Positions 10,803-21,508 of a stretch of DNA of 60,000 bases are shown here, piece after piece. Position 1 is the stretch's first letter. The number at the start of each line of letters is the position of its first letter. The translations under genes were made by a program, and so were the position numbers. This stretch comes from Diphasiastrum complanatum (lineage: Eukaryota > Streptophyta > Lycopodiopsida > Lycopodiales > Lycopodiaceae). The DNA is taken from the NCBI GenBank assembly GCA_029204225.1, contig CM055100.1:5675592-5735591 (forward strand), in the 5' to 3' direction. The notes beneath the pieces are model-generated. The model made no database searches. It saw only the letters and a program-made list of their open reading frames with translations, and was not told where the DNA came from.

Positions 10803-11622
10803 TGTGGAAAAAGTACAAAAAGGACCAAGAGTGGATCTTAATCTGATCCTCAAGAGGGATTGGTTGTCAGATTACTTGATCTATCAATCTACTTGAGATT
10901 AAAATCAATCTAGATCAATTCTAGACACAAAATCCTAACAAGAACAATCATTAATTGAAGGTAGGTGTATTTTCTGGTTTCCCACGTGTGAAACCTTGTT
11001 TGAGTACGGACTCCAACCTGAAAATCAAGTACACATTGATAGCACCTCAAAACAATCAAAACAAATGTAGACAAATGGAGAGAATCACTCAAAATTGCTT
11101 CCAAAACCAAGATTGGTGTCTCACAATGATTATGGCCAAATGTGACTCTATATATACAATAAGTGGGAGCTCGTGGTACTGATCATCCCTTTTATCCCAC
11201 ATGTGTGAAGGTGCTTTGTCATATGATGATTCATCATGCAAAACTGACACTTGGACAAAACTTTCTATTTTGAGCACTTTTGGTCCATTTTACTTCTATA
11301 TGGAGATCTACTTGAAAATCTTCTAGAAGTCAAAATTCGTCTACTTCAGCTTATTCTACACATGTGAGCTGTCCTCTACACATGGGATGTGACACCTAAC
11401 CAAAGGATGTGGCTCATGCAATCAAATGTGTCATATGTCTAGAAAACTAGTTTTTGGCTTTTTAGCCACTAGAACTTGAATTAAATCATATGTACAACCT
11501 ATATGATTATGGTACATGACAAGTACACTATTTTCACACATGGGAACAGACTCCACACAAGTGTAATCATCCTATATACAAGATTTTTGGCCTCTACCAA
11601 GCTTATTTTTGCATTTTTCACA
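10803..11622 (-). repeat. copia-2 5' LTR
   Basis: This 820-bp partner of 5551-6383 has the same ends, TGTG and CACA. By eye the two differ by a few dozen changes, many of them CG to CA or TG, so the insertion is not recent. Two of the three CACGTG cores present in the 3' LTR are CACATG here. Confidence 0.93.
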
Positions 11623-11633
11623 CAAAGTTGTAA

Positions 11634-11650
11634 GCCTTGCTCTGATACCA
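11634..11650 (-). other. gypsy A primer-binding site
   Basis: The minus strand reads TGGTATCAGAGCAAGGC, complementary to Met-tRNA. It sits between the LTR at 11651-12163 and copia-2, and so marks the 5' end of the element copia-2 invaded. Confidence 0.8.
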
Positions 11651-12163
11651 CTTTAAGGGAAGCTGCTTAAATCCTGCTTACAAATCCTAAACACAAAAGA
11701 TAACATACTATGGAGAAACCACCCAACCAAGTAGAAGCATCCAATAAATCTCTGAGAGCCTCACCCCCAAGCCAAGGAACAAGAAGCATGAATGTAGAGT
11801 GAGAGCCTGGCAATGAATCAAGAACCATGATGTGTAGTAGGGCAAGTTTGGACCTCTTATATAGAGCCTAATGCATCATGGGCACTAAGCCATGCATAGC
11901 CCTATGTTCCCTATACATAAATTCACCTAGAATAGAGTCCTATGCATGGACCAACTATTCATAGAATTGCTATTGATAATTCTACACATGCATACACTGT
12001 CCCTTACCTTGTCTAAACTCCATTTAGTGTGTTATGGGCCTCACAAGGATATTAGTTACTTTTGGGTCACGTCCAGTATGACGTGGCTTGTTTCACTGGA
12101 GTATCGTGTATCCACCAAGACTAGGAGTATATTGTATCCTATGTACTGGTCAGGGACATAACA
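11651..12163 (-). repeat. gypsy A 5' LTR (probable)
   Basis: It starts on the minus strand with TGTTATGTCCCTGACC, typical of plant gypsy LTRs, at 12163 where the gypsy B gag frame stops. It ends at the primer site. A minus-strand CTATATAAGAGG (about 11853-11864) is a good TATA box. The inner end is not a clean CA, so that border is approximate. Confidence 0.65.
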
Positions 12164-12828
12164 ATGTGGCTCACTTGTTTCTTACCACTATTCCTCCTAT
12201 CAGCTTCTTTAACTGTCAAGTATTGGAGGATTGTGCTCCTTTCCTTATCATGTCGACGAATATCAAAATTCCGCTCAGCTTCCCGCCCATTAACTTCATA
12301 TCTGGGTGCTCTTGATTTAGTCAACCACTTACCAACATATTTAGGCTCAATTTTAAGAGCCACCCGCATAGCTTGATCCAGATCAGTGCAAAAACGTGAT
12401 GCTACATCAGCAGTCCCTGTACATACCTTCGCAAATGATTTGCATCAGATACTGTGGGGAGTTAGACTCCAGAAATTAAAGTTATACTCTTGTATCGAAC
12501 TCTTATGGCATATCTTCGTCCATCTTTTAAAGCTGTCATAATCTTGGAATGGTCTTATGAAAGTCTCAATACAAGCATTCTCAAATAACGGCCAATTAGT
12601 TTGTGCGTTACATTTCTCTATTAATAGCCTGTTCTCTCTCTGCTTCCACCACTCATAAGGTGCTTCTTCAAAGTGGATTGTAGCGAAAGTGATTTTAGCT
12701 TGTTCAAGTCTATCGAACAGGGTGAAGTAACGATCTAATTTATCCAACCACTCTTTAATGTCAAGGGTCTTACAGTCACCATTGAATTTCTGAATGGTAA
12801 AATCCATGAAACATTGGAGTGCTCTCAC
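12164..12828 (-). pseudogene. gypsy B gag
   Basis: The minus-strand frame starts at MDFTIQKFNGDCKTLDIKEW (near 12804) and has the gypsy gag signature: a capsid start with YEWWKQRENR, then ENACIETFIRPF and SIQEYNFNFWSL. After a stop near 12445 another frame continues (MRVALKIEPKYVGKWLTKS and a charged stretch) to 12164, where the A LTR begins. The zinc knuckle is not reached. A degenerate primer-like TTGTATCAG lies near 12830. Confidence 0.8.
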
Positions 12829-14910
12829 ACTGATACAAAGACCCGTGAAAATTTTAAAATTTTTGGCAAATTTTTTTTCTTGCGGCTGCTGCTATGGTGC
12901 AGTTGGGTGCTCGTGAGAATTTTGAATTTTGAATATTTTTTTTTTTGGGGGATCTCGACCGAGCGGGACACAGAGGGAAGAGTTTGAGATCTGGACTGAG
13001 CCGAGGGAAATCTGGACCGAATGGGATCTGCGCGTTGATTCAGAACATAGAAACTGGGCCGAACAAGGTAGGGAGAAATAGAGACGTTCTCGACCGAGAG
13101 GATGCAATCTGGACTGAGAAGGGAACGCGGGTGCTGCAGGGAAGAGAATGCTGCATGGAGAAAGAGAGATGTTGTAGCTCGATTTAACAATTTTGATGAG
13201 CCAGGATCAAGCGGCCAGTGCTGAGCACGCATTCGCTAATTGTGGCCGGTGGATCCAACCAATTTTCAAGCCTCTGTTAACTCACTGCTTCGAGGAGGGC
13301 GATCACCACATCAGCGATTGGGGAACTGATCTCTCCAAGTTTCTCATAGAACAAGATGAATGTAGACATCCCTTGAAGAAAACATTGTCTAATAGAGAAC
13401 CTCAAAGATTTACACCATCTTGCGTCTACCAAAGAGTTTTAAAGTGGAGTAGATTAGCTTGATTGCACGTTGCCAGAGTAGTTGGAGGACACCATCTTGC
13501 GTCTACCAGAGAGCTTTAAAGTGGAGTAGATTAGCTTGATTGCACGTTGCCAGTGTAGTTGGAGGGGTGACATCCTCATTTCTCAGCGTTGGATCAATTA
13601 TGCAGAGGAGGGTTGTTGAAGGCGCATGCAAGGCGCTACTTCCCTGAAACTCACCTGGAAGTCTGCCTGCGGATTTCCCTGATGTTTTTGAACTTGAAGG
13701 GTGTAGCCATCTGGTTTGCCAGATGCTTTTTATCCTCACGGCCTGTTAGCCACTAGAAAGCGATCCGAGTGAGGGCAGCAAACCAGTTTTTCCAAACCAA
13801 TTCAGCAAGAACTTACTGGTCGATTGGTGGCCAAACTTTCGTATGATGTGAATGCAGAGGTTCGAATTCATGGGAATGGCATCAACAGCATCCGTCACAC
13901 TGCTCGTGAGAGGAGGAGAAAGAGAGTCTGGAGGAGAAAGGATGAGAAAGGATGTGGACCGAGCCGAGTCCTAGAAAACCCAAATGAATGTGGACTGAGC
14001 CAAATGTGGAACGTCGCATGGAGAGTAGCGTCACAAGGTAACCGAGCCAGGGAGGTGACCCAGTGATGAATTTTTTTATTAAGTGTATTTAGGAGTTAGG
14101 GTTAGGCTAGGGCTGTTGGTAGGTAGGGTTAGGTCTGTTTAGGTTATTTATTTTTTCTAAAATTAAACTTCAAAATAAAAAATGTGAAAAAAATTTACAA
14201 AAGAAATGAAACTTCAGAGTTGAAACTTTGAAGTGATTCTCTCTCACTTGTAAAATTCCAAAATTCTGGCTAGTCTGACCCATCTCCACTAATTTGATCA
14301 TAACTTACTCAATATTGATCCAAATCAAACAAACTCAGTACCTCTGAAAAGCTAACAACAAGCTCTATCAGGGTGTAGATCAGATCAATGATTTAATGTG
14401 ATTTAAAAGGACAAATCTACAACAGAACAGGACTGAAAATTTTGAAGAAAGAAAACTAGCAAAACTAGAGCTAGGAATCAAGAATTGTCATAATTCTTTG
14501 CATACTAATCCAAATAACTTGCCATATAGATCAGATCAAAGCTAAAACAATGCTCTAAAATGCTATGTAGATAAACTTGAGAAAAAAAACTCAAGTCAGA
14601 TCTGAAAATTTTAAATCAAGTGAAGTGAAAATTTTAGTCACCTATTTTGATAGCTTTTGAGAAAAGTGCAATAACTTTTGCATCTCTTATCCAAATACCT
14701 TAAAAATTGGAGCAAATGAAAGCTAAAACAAAGCTCTAAAAAATTATAGAATCAAATTAGAAATTAAATACTAAATTGAATGCTAAAAATCTGTCTGGAC
14801 AAAACTGAACATTTCAAAGTTAAAAATTAGCAAAAAGAAAGCTACAAATGCAAAAAACTTATTAAATCCAATGAAATTCACATAGAATTATCATGAATTT
14901 AGGATTTATA
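12829..14910. other. gypsy B leader or unassigned DNA
   Basis: There is no protein signature on either strand. The left half (about 12940-14050) is more GC-rich and purine-rich; the right half (14160-14910) is AT-rich. It includes a 77-bp tandem duplication (13412-13565) and a short TTAGGG-containing stretch (14091-14140). It is consistent with a long retroelement leader but could hold another unrecognised insertion. Confidence 0.45.
13412..13565. repeat. 77-bp tandem duplication
   Basis: Two adjacent copies (13412-13488 and 13489-13565) start with acaccatcttgcgtctacca and differ at only a few bases. It is probably a local slippage or repair duplication. Confidence 0.9.
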
Positions 14911-14921
14911 CGCTGATACCA
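14911..14921 (-). other. gypsy B primer-binding site
   Basis: The minus strand reads TGGTATCAGCG, five bases inside the LTR border at 14927. It matches the Met-tRNA site except near its end. Confidence 0.65.
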
Positions 14922-14926
14922 GGAAA

Positions 14927-15445
14927 TGTCATGTGCCAAACCCCAAACTAATAGCAATAACAATGAAGTAAAGCTAGAAGCAAGAAGATAACAAGACATT
15001 TCATGATAGCATATCAATAGAAAGCTAGGGAATTGCATGTGCAATGAAAGAAAGAGTACAATCAATGGAAATGGAGCATTGATTCATGTGGATAGGGCAC
15101 ATGAGACCTAGCAATTGAGATCCCTATGGCTTGCATTCAAAAGGAAGCTTGAAGCTCTCACTTGCAATTGAGCCAAAAGATTCAAAAATTGATGTCTCTT
15201 CCCTAGTTATATACAATGTTCTTACTTAACTAAACATAACTATCTTGAAGGATAGTTAGCCCTTGTTAAGTATTATTTAGCCTACATTGGGCCGTTAGTG
15301 GCCTATTATCCTTATTAATTACTTTGAAGGGCCTCAAGAGGGAATTGCCTTGTTCTTAAAGCTAATAGCTCATTTTGGGCCTACAAAGCTTACATTGGAT
15401 ATTATCTCGCATGTATAAGCATGGATGTATTAAAAGTACATGACA
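14927..15445 (-). repeat. gypsy B 5' LTR
   Basis: This 519-bp segment is bounded by perfect 8-bp inverted ends TGTCATGT and ACATGACA and adjoins a primer site. A diverged, inverted copy of its outer 115 bp occurs at 35182-35297. On the right it cuts straight into the zinc knuckle of fragment K. Confidence 0.75.
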
Positions 15446-16342
15446 GAGAACCCATTGTTACAAGGATTGCCCTGCTCAAGAAAAAGAGACTATGCCAGCT
15501 AGGCATGTCGAAGAACAAGCAATTCAGGTGATGATAAGAGCTCAACTGCAACAAAAAAATATAAACGACGCTAAATCTAGCGGTAAGAACATTGAAGAAG
15601 GAGGGTACTTCAATGATGCCTAGATCTTATCCGGATCCTATAAAAGAACTAGAGAGGTATAAGCAAGTTCAAGATGAGTTGCTACAAGAATATGAAAATG
15701 AACCTATTCCATTAACCGAGAAAACTCAACAAAAACACTTACCACAACCATTGGGAATAGAGATCATATCCGATCTTCTACAATCTCAAATCACTTTGCG
15801 TTTTATCTCGACCCTTACGCAAAATCATAACCCAAGAATTATATCAACCATATGAGGATATTGAGATACCTCATGAACCGGAGATTCCAATGCAAGCCCA
15901 ACAAGTTGATGCTACATTGTTCCAAACAGGAAAAGCAAGAGGCTGCATCACCTTACCAGTAAGTCATAAGGAATATGATACTATATCTGCTATCATCGAT
16001 AGTGGATCGGGAGTAAACATCATATTGCTATCTCTTGCTAAACAATGGGGAGTAGGACCTATTATTCCACCCAAGTATCGGCTAAACTTAGCTGATCAAT
16101 CTTCAACCGAACCATATGGACACATCAATGTCGTACCCATTAAAATAGTAGGACTTAAGTTTGTAATTGATTATGTGGTACTACATCTTCCATAGGAAAA
16201 GTCAGCATATAAATTTTTATTGGGAACTACTTGGTTAACCAATGCCGAAGTGATACAAGACTGGAAAAAACAACGAATCGTTTTTGGTAATAGAGATCAA
16301 AGGATATCAGTTGATTACTCTATTGGTAAAACAAAACTTGTG
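15446..16342 (+). mobile_element. gypsy fragment K: zinc knuckle and protease
   Basis: This is the only plus-strand gypsy piece in the left third. It opens inside a gag zinc knuckle (HCYKDC), continues with a charged linker (HVEEQAIQVMIRAQLQQ) and the frame 15592-15855, then a protease at 15890-16195. The protease has the C-family form IIDSGSGVNIILLSLAKQWG, and the frame runs on as LLGTTWLTNAEVIQDWKKQ to about 16342, where C takes over on the opposite strand. Stops at 15620 and 16194 break it. It is related to, but clearly diverged from, the C/F protease. Confidence 0.8.
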
Positions 16343-16344
16343 TG

Positions 16345-16780
16345 AGAAGAAGATGAATGTTTTTCTACAACATGTGATGAAACAAATGTTTCTCCAACCA
16401 TTCGCGGACATTACGCACAGTCTACCATCTGCTAACTCATCGTCGAGTTGGGTGGCAATCTCCTTTCCCTTGATTCGTGACACATGATCTGCCATGTAGT
16501 GTTGTTTTCCCTTGCGAACTACTATCCGAAAATCAAACTCCAACAACAGAAGTAGCCATTTAGTGATTCTTCCGGTGTTGCAAGTTTTATTAACGAGATA
16601 GAGCAAGGGTTGATGGTCTGTATAAAAAGCAAAATGTGCGGCCATCAAGTAATGTTGAAATCTCTTAACCGCAGAGATTATTGCCAGTGTTTCGCGCTCT
16701 GTGGTTGAATAGTTCATTTCGGTATCACTGAGCTGTCGGCTTGCAAACCGAATTGGAAAATTCTTTTTGTGTTCACCTGG
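16345..16780 (-). pseudogene. gypsy C RNase H
   Basis: RNase H degrades genomic RNA after first-strand synthesis. The signature reads MNYSTTERETLAIISAVKRF, then FYTDHQPLLYLVNK and FRIVVRKGKQHYMADHVSR. The first catalytic Asp (VHTDASKYGVGAVL) lies at the end of the upstream RT frame, which is separated by a stop near 16781. The last 20 or so residues of the open frame are fragment K read backwards. Confidence 0.9.
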
Positions 16781-17869
16781 CTAGGTTAAGACTGCTCCAA
16801 CTCCATACTTCGATGCGTCTGTATGCACGTGAAACTCAATGGACCAATTGGGTGGCCATAAGATTGGTGCCGAAACCAATGCATCCTTAAGCTTTTGGAA
16901 AGCTTTTAGGGCTTTCTCATTCCAATGTGGATCCGTTGTGAGTTTGTAGATTGGTCTGGCTAACTCCACAAAATCAAGAATAAAGATCCTATAATAATTA
17001 GCATGACCCATGAAAATGTAGACCTCGCGGATCGTCCCCGGTGGTGGTAGATCAATAATGATCCTGATCTTTGATAGATCTGTGGCGATCCCGTGTCTTG
17101 ACACTATATGGCCGAGTATCAAACCATGTGTCACCCAGAATTGACATTTTTTTGGATTCAAGGAGATCTGGTAGTCGCGACATTTTTTGTAACACCTCTC
17201 CAAATTGGATAAGTGTTCTGAATCTAGTCCATGCACGCACAAATCGTCCAAGAAAATTTCCAGAAATTTTTGCAAATAATTCCTGAATGCCGCCTGAATG
17301 ACTCGCTGGAAAGTGCTTGGGGCATTACAAAGTCCGAATGGCATCACTTTATAGGCATAGGTTCCCCATTCCATGGCAAATGTTGTCTTGTGCTGGTCCT
17401 GGGGGGCTATTTTCACTTGGTTGTAGACGTCGAAGCCGTCCAGAAAACTGTAGGCTTCGGCTCCAGCTACCCTGTCAAGGACACTTTTCGTAAATGGTAA
17501 AAGAAAATGGTCCTTTTTGGTGACTGCATTCATCGCCTTCAGATTCACACAGATCCGCATTTTGCCATTCTTCTTGGATACTATAACTATCGGCGATACC
17601 CATTCCGTGTGCTCGATTTCGTAAATGAAATAAGCGTCCATCAGCTTTTGCAACTCCTGCTTGATCAGTTCTGTATAATTCGGGTTGCAGCGGTAGTAAC
17701 GGCTCACCTTGGGGAGTGCTCCGTCCACCAAGGGTATGGTATGTTGGACTACTGTTGGCGAAATTCCCTTTAGATCACTATAGCTCCAGGAAAAACAGTC
17801 TTTATATTCCACCAACAAGGATCGTAGTCTCTTGAACTGCGTGGGTCTTAACTGTTCTCCCACATGCAC
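16781..17869 (-). pseudogene. gypsy C reverse transcriptase
   Basis: A long 362-residue frame covers fingers to thumb: KMRICVNLKAMNAVTKKDHF, then AEAYSFLDGFDVYNQVKIAP, MPFGLCNAPSTFQRVIQAAF, the catalytic IFLDDLCVHG, and CQFWVTHGLILGHIVSRHG. The FLDD active site is intact, although the preceding SGY has become DVY. It ends in the first RNase H block. This is the best preserved pol fragment of the C family here. Confidence 0.95.
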
Positions 17870-18700
17870 TATCCTTTCTTCTTTTATAGACTTGTTCCGC
17901 TGGTGTCTGACTTTGATCAGGTTCTCGTTGGGCTTGCGGCATCATGATTACCACGTCGTCTTAAGTATAATTCTTGAAAGTATCAGGCATCTCGTGAACA
18001 AGAGCTCGTCGAGATTTCTCTTTCAGCATATTGATCTTGGCCTGACTGGTCATTTTTTGTTTTTCTGTCACCTGTGTAGAAGATGATGCTGTGTTTGAGT
18101 CCAACTGGAGTGACTTCAAGGAATCCAACACCTTCTTTTCGCCCTTTTTTGTCATTTTGGTGAGTTTATCCTTGTTGTCTTTCTTCGGGACTATTGTGAT
18201 ATTTGCCTCATGGTTGCAAATATCAACGTCTACTGTAGCTATCGTCTCTTCGGGTAGGTCACTCCATCGGGTCAACTGGTTGTAGCATTGCTTCAACCGA
18301 TTCTTCTTATTCACAGGTGTCTTAGGTGGATCGATCCTTGAGACTTTCGCCATAGCAGACTTTTGTGGTGGTTGAGCTGGTACCTTCTTGGTTTCGTAAC
18401 GATCTGGGTCCATGTGGTGTAAGACCTGTTCATCAGTCAGCTCAACCTCCTTATTATAAGTTAGAGCATGTTGCCAAGCAACTAGATCATCGTTCACTGG
18501 GTTCTCAGTAGGCTCCACTGACAGCCATCCATCAGTCAGCTCAACCTCCTTATTATAAGTTAGAGCATGTTGCCAAGCAACTAGATCATCATTCATTGGG
18601 TTCTCAGTAGGCTCTGCTGACAGCCATGTTATGTTTATCATATTCACTCCAAATGTGATTGGTGTGTCCATAGTGTAACATTTGGGTGAAGATGTACTCG
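17870..18700 (-). pseudogene. gypsy C protease-RT linker with 33-residue duplication
   Basis: The frame 18671-17961 starts MDTPITFGVNMINITWLSAE and is rich in charged residues; it has no domain I recognise. A 99-bp in-frame tandem duplication (repeats starting 18431 and 18530) doubles the unit NDDLVAWQHALTYNKEVELT. The equivalent region of F (28995-29273) has one copy, so the duplication arose in C. The tail continues toward RT through a frame break at 17961. Confidence 0.75.
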
Positions 18701-18941
18701 GTTATGGATCTGATTCATATTGACATGCTTGGCAATCAATAGTTGCTAATGCATCTGTCCATCTCATGACATTCGTCTCTGAATGATAGTGACCTCCCTT
18801 GGCTGGCCTTGGGCGATCAATCATATGATCTGTCATGGATGATCCGTCATTAGCCTTGGGTGCAATAGGTTTTATCGCCCATGTGGTTGGATCAACCCTT
18901 ACAGCCTGTTCTCTGTTCTCGAAGGTGAGTTTCCCTGTACC

Positions 18942-19817
18942 TCAGTTGTGTACTACTTGCGCAGTCCTCAACCATGGTCTTCCTAGTAAGACTCGGTATG
19001 CATATGGAGATTCAGGTATATCCATGACTACAAAAGTAATCACAAACTGCATGTCTGCTATCTTGACGGGGATATCGGCAACTACACCTTTTGGTTTCAC
19101 ACAAGATTGATCTGCTATCTTGATGGCAAATCTTGCTGGCTTCAATCCTTGTAAACCCCATTTTTCATATAAAGTAGTGGAGATCAGATTAACACCTGAT
19201 CCTCCATCTACCACTGCCGCCTCGTCCTCGTATCTCTTGTGTTTGATTGGTAAAGTGATGTTGTGTTCATCACTTTCCCATGCTGCTCCAATGTGGAGGA
19301 CGTTATTCGTTTCATCATAGCCCGCACAATACATGGGCTCATGCGCTACTGGCTCCTCATCCGCTTTGGCCCATTCAGCTAGAAAGCTTTTCGCTTGTGG
19401 TGCAATCGACAATAGTTCTCCGAGTGGTAAACTAATATGGCTTGGCAGTAATAGTGCGAGCCTTTCAGTGTGTGGTTCATCGGGCTCCACCATGTGAAAA
19501 GGTGGTTCATGTTTTTGCAACCGATCATTCTGATCAATGCACAGTGGTGAGCCCGTTTGTGGTTCCCGGTCGACGCCGACTGGAGGTTCCGTGGGATGGT
19601 CTCTTTTTTGCTCTTTTCCCTCCGCTTGTGCTTTTTGTACCCAGTGTCTTATTTTCTGGTACTGTCTTCTCTCTTCCCTCACATTTGGATATGGTGCTGA
19701 AGTTGAGGGTTGGTCGTCAGTGACCGATGGTGGTGGTGAGGGAGCCACTTCCTTCCTCTTTTGTGCTCTCGTAATAGCTAACACAGGAGCGTGGAATTGT
19801 CGACCTTCCGATGGCAT
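18942..19817 (-). pseudogene. gypsy C aspartic protease region
   Basis: The 291-residue frame has a basic and proline-rich N-terminus (TRAQKRKEVAPSPPPSV) and ends in an aspartic protease. Its active site is AAVVDGGSGVNLISTTLY, with Asp-Gly-Gly instead of the usual Asp-Ser/Thr-Gly; F and G also have Asp-Gly-Gly. It continues KIADQSCVKPKGVVADIPVK to LLGRPWLRTAQVVH. The shared DGG suggests a family trait rather than decay. Confidence 0.88.
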
Positions 19818-19919
19818 CCCTGCTGGAACTGCTGGTTGCTGTATGGCAATGAGGTTAAGAGGTGCACTAGTTTCAAGTTTAAGTGGACAATTCTTGTAAC
19901 AGTGTCGATAAGCGCATTC

Positions 19920-20198
19920 TCAGCAAGATGTTGTATATTGTCCCTTGTAGGGACATTCTGCTATTCTGTGTCCTTCGCCGCATGCGTAGGAGCCGTAATT
20001 TCTTCCGCCTTGGCGCTGGGTTTGAGCTGCATAGGCCAAAACATATTCATTTATGGCAGGATCCATAAATGGTTCATTTGGTCCGTACCATTGCTGCTGC
20101 TCAGGTTGACGTCGCATTTGCATCTCTGGTTCTGATGCTGTCAGGTTTACATGGGCCACTTGTTGATTGGCTAGTCCTGGTGGAGCAGGTAAGGCCAT
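19920..20198 (-). pseudogene. gypsy C nucleocapsid, altered zinc knuckle
   Basis: The frame contains QGGRNYGSYACGEGHRIAEC, matching a CX2CX4HX4C knuckle in which the first Cys is Gly or Ser (YGSYACGEGH). It is followed by GQYTTSC. Upstream it is rich in Gln and Pro (MQMRRQPEQQQW). It sits between gag and protease, as a nucleocapsid should. Confidence 0.7.
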
Positions 20199-20222
20199 AC
20201 GCTGTGGTTGATTTGGTGCGCC

Positions 20223-21078
20223 TTACCTTAGTGCCGCGTTGGGTGCCCCTTGATGATAAGGATAGGAAGTCTGGTAAGGACTTCTCTTCTGTTGAACAAT
20301 CCGGGGGTTAAACGGACAAAATGTCGTATCGTGCAATGTTGCATTGCACAGATGGGAAAATCTATGTGTCAGTCTTAGATTTTGCTTTAGGACTAGACAC
20401 TCGTTCGTTGTATGGTTTTGCGTGCATACTGAACACCATACATTCTCCCGTTGAGGATACTGCAGCTGGTTTGGTTCCGGTTGATGTGGAGTTACTACTA
20501 CAGTTCCTTGTAAGGCTTTGTGTTTTTGGTCAAACTGCGCCGTAAGTTGCTCTATCTGTTGTTTGTGTAATTTTGTCATTTGCTCCAGTAGCAGTTCTGA
20601 GGATAGAGCAGATGCGTTTGATGATGACGATGCAATCGAGGGAGTTGGAGTGTGGGTGGAAGGATATTCGTCATCAGATCCCTCATCCTCTTCCCTGATG
20701 GCATCTTCCATAGCTTCTTGCAGAGTAGCGTACTGCTCCCGTCGTTTCAGTTCTCTTCTGATGCTTCATGGTAATCCGGCTAGGAACCACATGATCATTG
20801 CATGATCGGGAGTCAGGGCTGCACTGCACTCGGATTGTAGATGTTTGACCCGTTCAATATAGTCCCGGACCCTTTCTTGTTTTCCCATCTTGACTTTGCT
20901 CAGCAGGAGAAACGGGTCTTCTAGGAACCTTCTTGGTTTAAAGCGCGTAATGAGAGCCGCTTTAACCGCTTCCCAGGTGGATTTCTCTTCCTTTGACAGG
21001 TTGAATAACCAATCTTGAGCCACTGCTAGTAAGGACATAGGGAATAGCATTAGCTTCTCCGCAGGTGTCTGTTCACCG
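20223..21078 (-). pseudogene. gypsy C gag
   Basis: Capsid-like gag is read from 21050: AQDWLFNLSKEEKSTWEAVK, then ALITRFKPRRFLEDPFLLL, QERVRDYIERVKHLQSEC and MIMWFLAGLP. After a break near 20766 the frame from 20711 continues with an acidic stretch (IREEDEGSDDEYPS), a Ser-rich part and a cysteine-bearing CSVCTQNHTTNEC. The start is lost where copia-3 inserted at 21078. Confidence 0.85.
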
Positions 21079-21500
21079 TGTTGAAAATTCCAGAATTAGA
21101 TCTTGATTAAGCTTTGTGATTGGCACAGTACCTTGATTCTAGATTGTTCAACAAGATCTAGTTCAGAAGATATGGCTAATTCACAATCTAGCATGCTAAT
21201 CAATAGACTATGATAGCAATGAATCAAAGAATGATTAAAAGTACAAGATTACAATGCATAAGCATTAGCCTCAACACGAGTTAGAGAGAGAGAGAGCTAG
21301 AGAGATAACAAGAAAAAAACAGCTGAGATGCAACCAAACATAAATTTTGGTTCTTCATTACTTTGTGAATGAGAATGATATGTACACATATAGGAGAGCC
21401 AAAATTTGTGGTACTCCTTGCATTCAATACACATCCTACACCTATTCAAGTGCAAACAACTATTAACTTGACACCTAACTGCTAGCATGCATAGGTTGCA
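21079..21500 (-). repeat. copia-3 3' LTR (probable)
   Basis: It begins TGTTGAAAATTCC exactly where the C gag homology stops, and ends TTGCA before a minus-strand purine tract (GGAGAAAGTAGGTAG). It includes a short GA run (21278-21296). No second copy is in the window, so the borders are inferred. Confidence 0.5.
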
Positions 21501-21508
21501 CCTAACTT

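Larger units (their letters stand above)
5551..11622 (-). mobile_element. copia-2, full-length Ty1/copia element
   Basis: It is bounded by two LTRs (5551-6383 and 10803-11622) with inverted ends TGTG and CACA. A purine tract adjoins the 3' LTR and a Met-tRNA primer site adjoins the 5' LTR. Between them, on the minus strand, lie gag, protease, integrase, RT and RNase H. The flanks CAAAC (5546-5550) and CAAAG (11623-11627) look like a target duplication with one change. Frameshifts and a decayed RT/RNase H link make it non-autonomous now. Confidence 0.95.
12164..15445 (-). mobile_element. gypsy B, 5' portion
   Basis: On the minus strand this consists of an LTR (14927-15445), a primer site (14911-14921), a long leader and a gag frame, cut at 12163 by the LTR of A. 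Linking LTR to gag across about 2 kb of leader is an inference; nothing between them contradicts it. Protease and pol of B are not seen. Confidence 0.55.
16345..21078 (-). mobile_element. gypsy C: gag, protease, RT, RNase H
   Basis: On the minus strand this has the order gag (21078-20223), zinc knuckle, protease (19817-18942), a linker region, RT (17900-16781) and RNase H (16780-16345). Integrase, third ORF and LTRs are missing. It is cut on the right by copia-3 and on the left by fragment K. Sequence blocks such as EVEHTEW-type motifs and the DGGSGVNLIS protease place it with F and G. The RT style (YRCNPNYTELIKQELQKL) suggests a non-chromoviral Tat/Athila-type lineage; that placement is tentative. 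Confidence 0.88.

Noticed and set aside
12822-12838. Primer-like CACTGATACAAAG next to gypsy B gag
   Set aside because: The match to the Met-tRNA site is weak and no LTR end adjoins it; the site at 14911 with an 8-bp LTR inverted end is better.
14091-14140. TTAGGGTTAGG-like stretch suggesting interstitial telomeric repeats
   Set aside because: Only two or three imperfect units are present and the plant telomere unit is TTTAGGG. Such words are common in transposon leaders.
19120-20135. Several plus-strand frames of 60-120 residues within gypsy C
   Set aside because: All are shadows of the minus-strand gag and protease frames, which carry clear family motifs.
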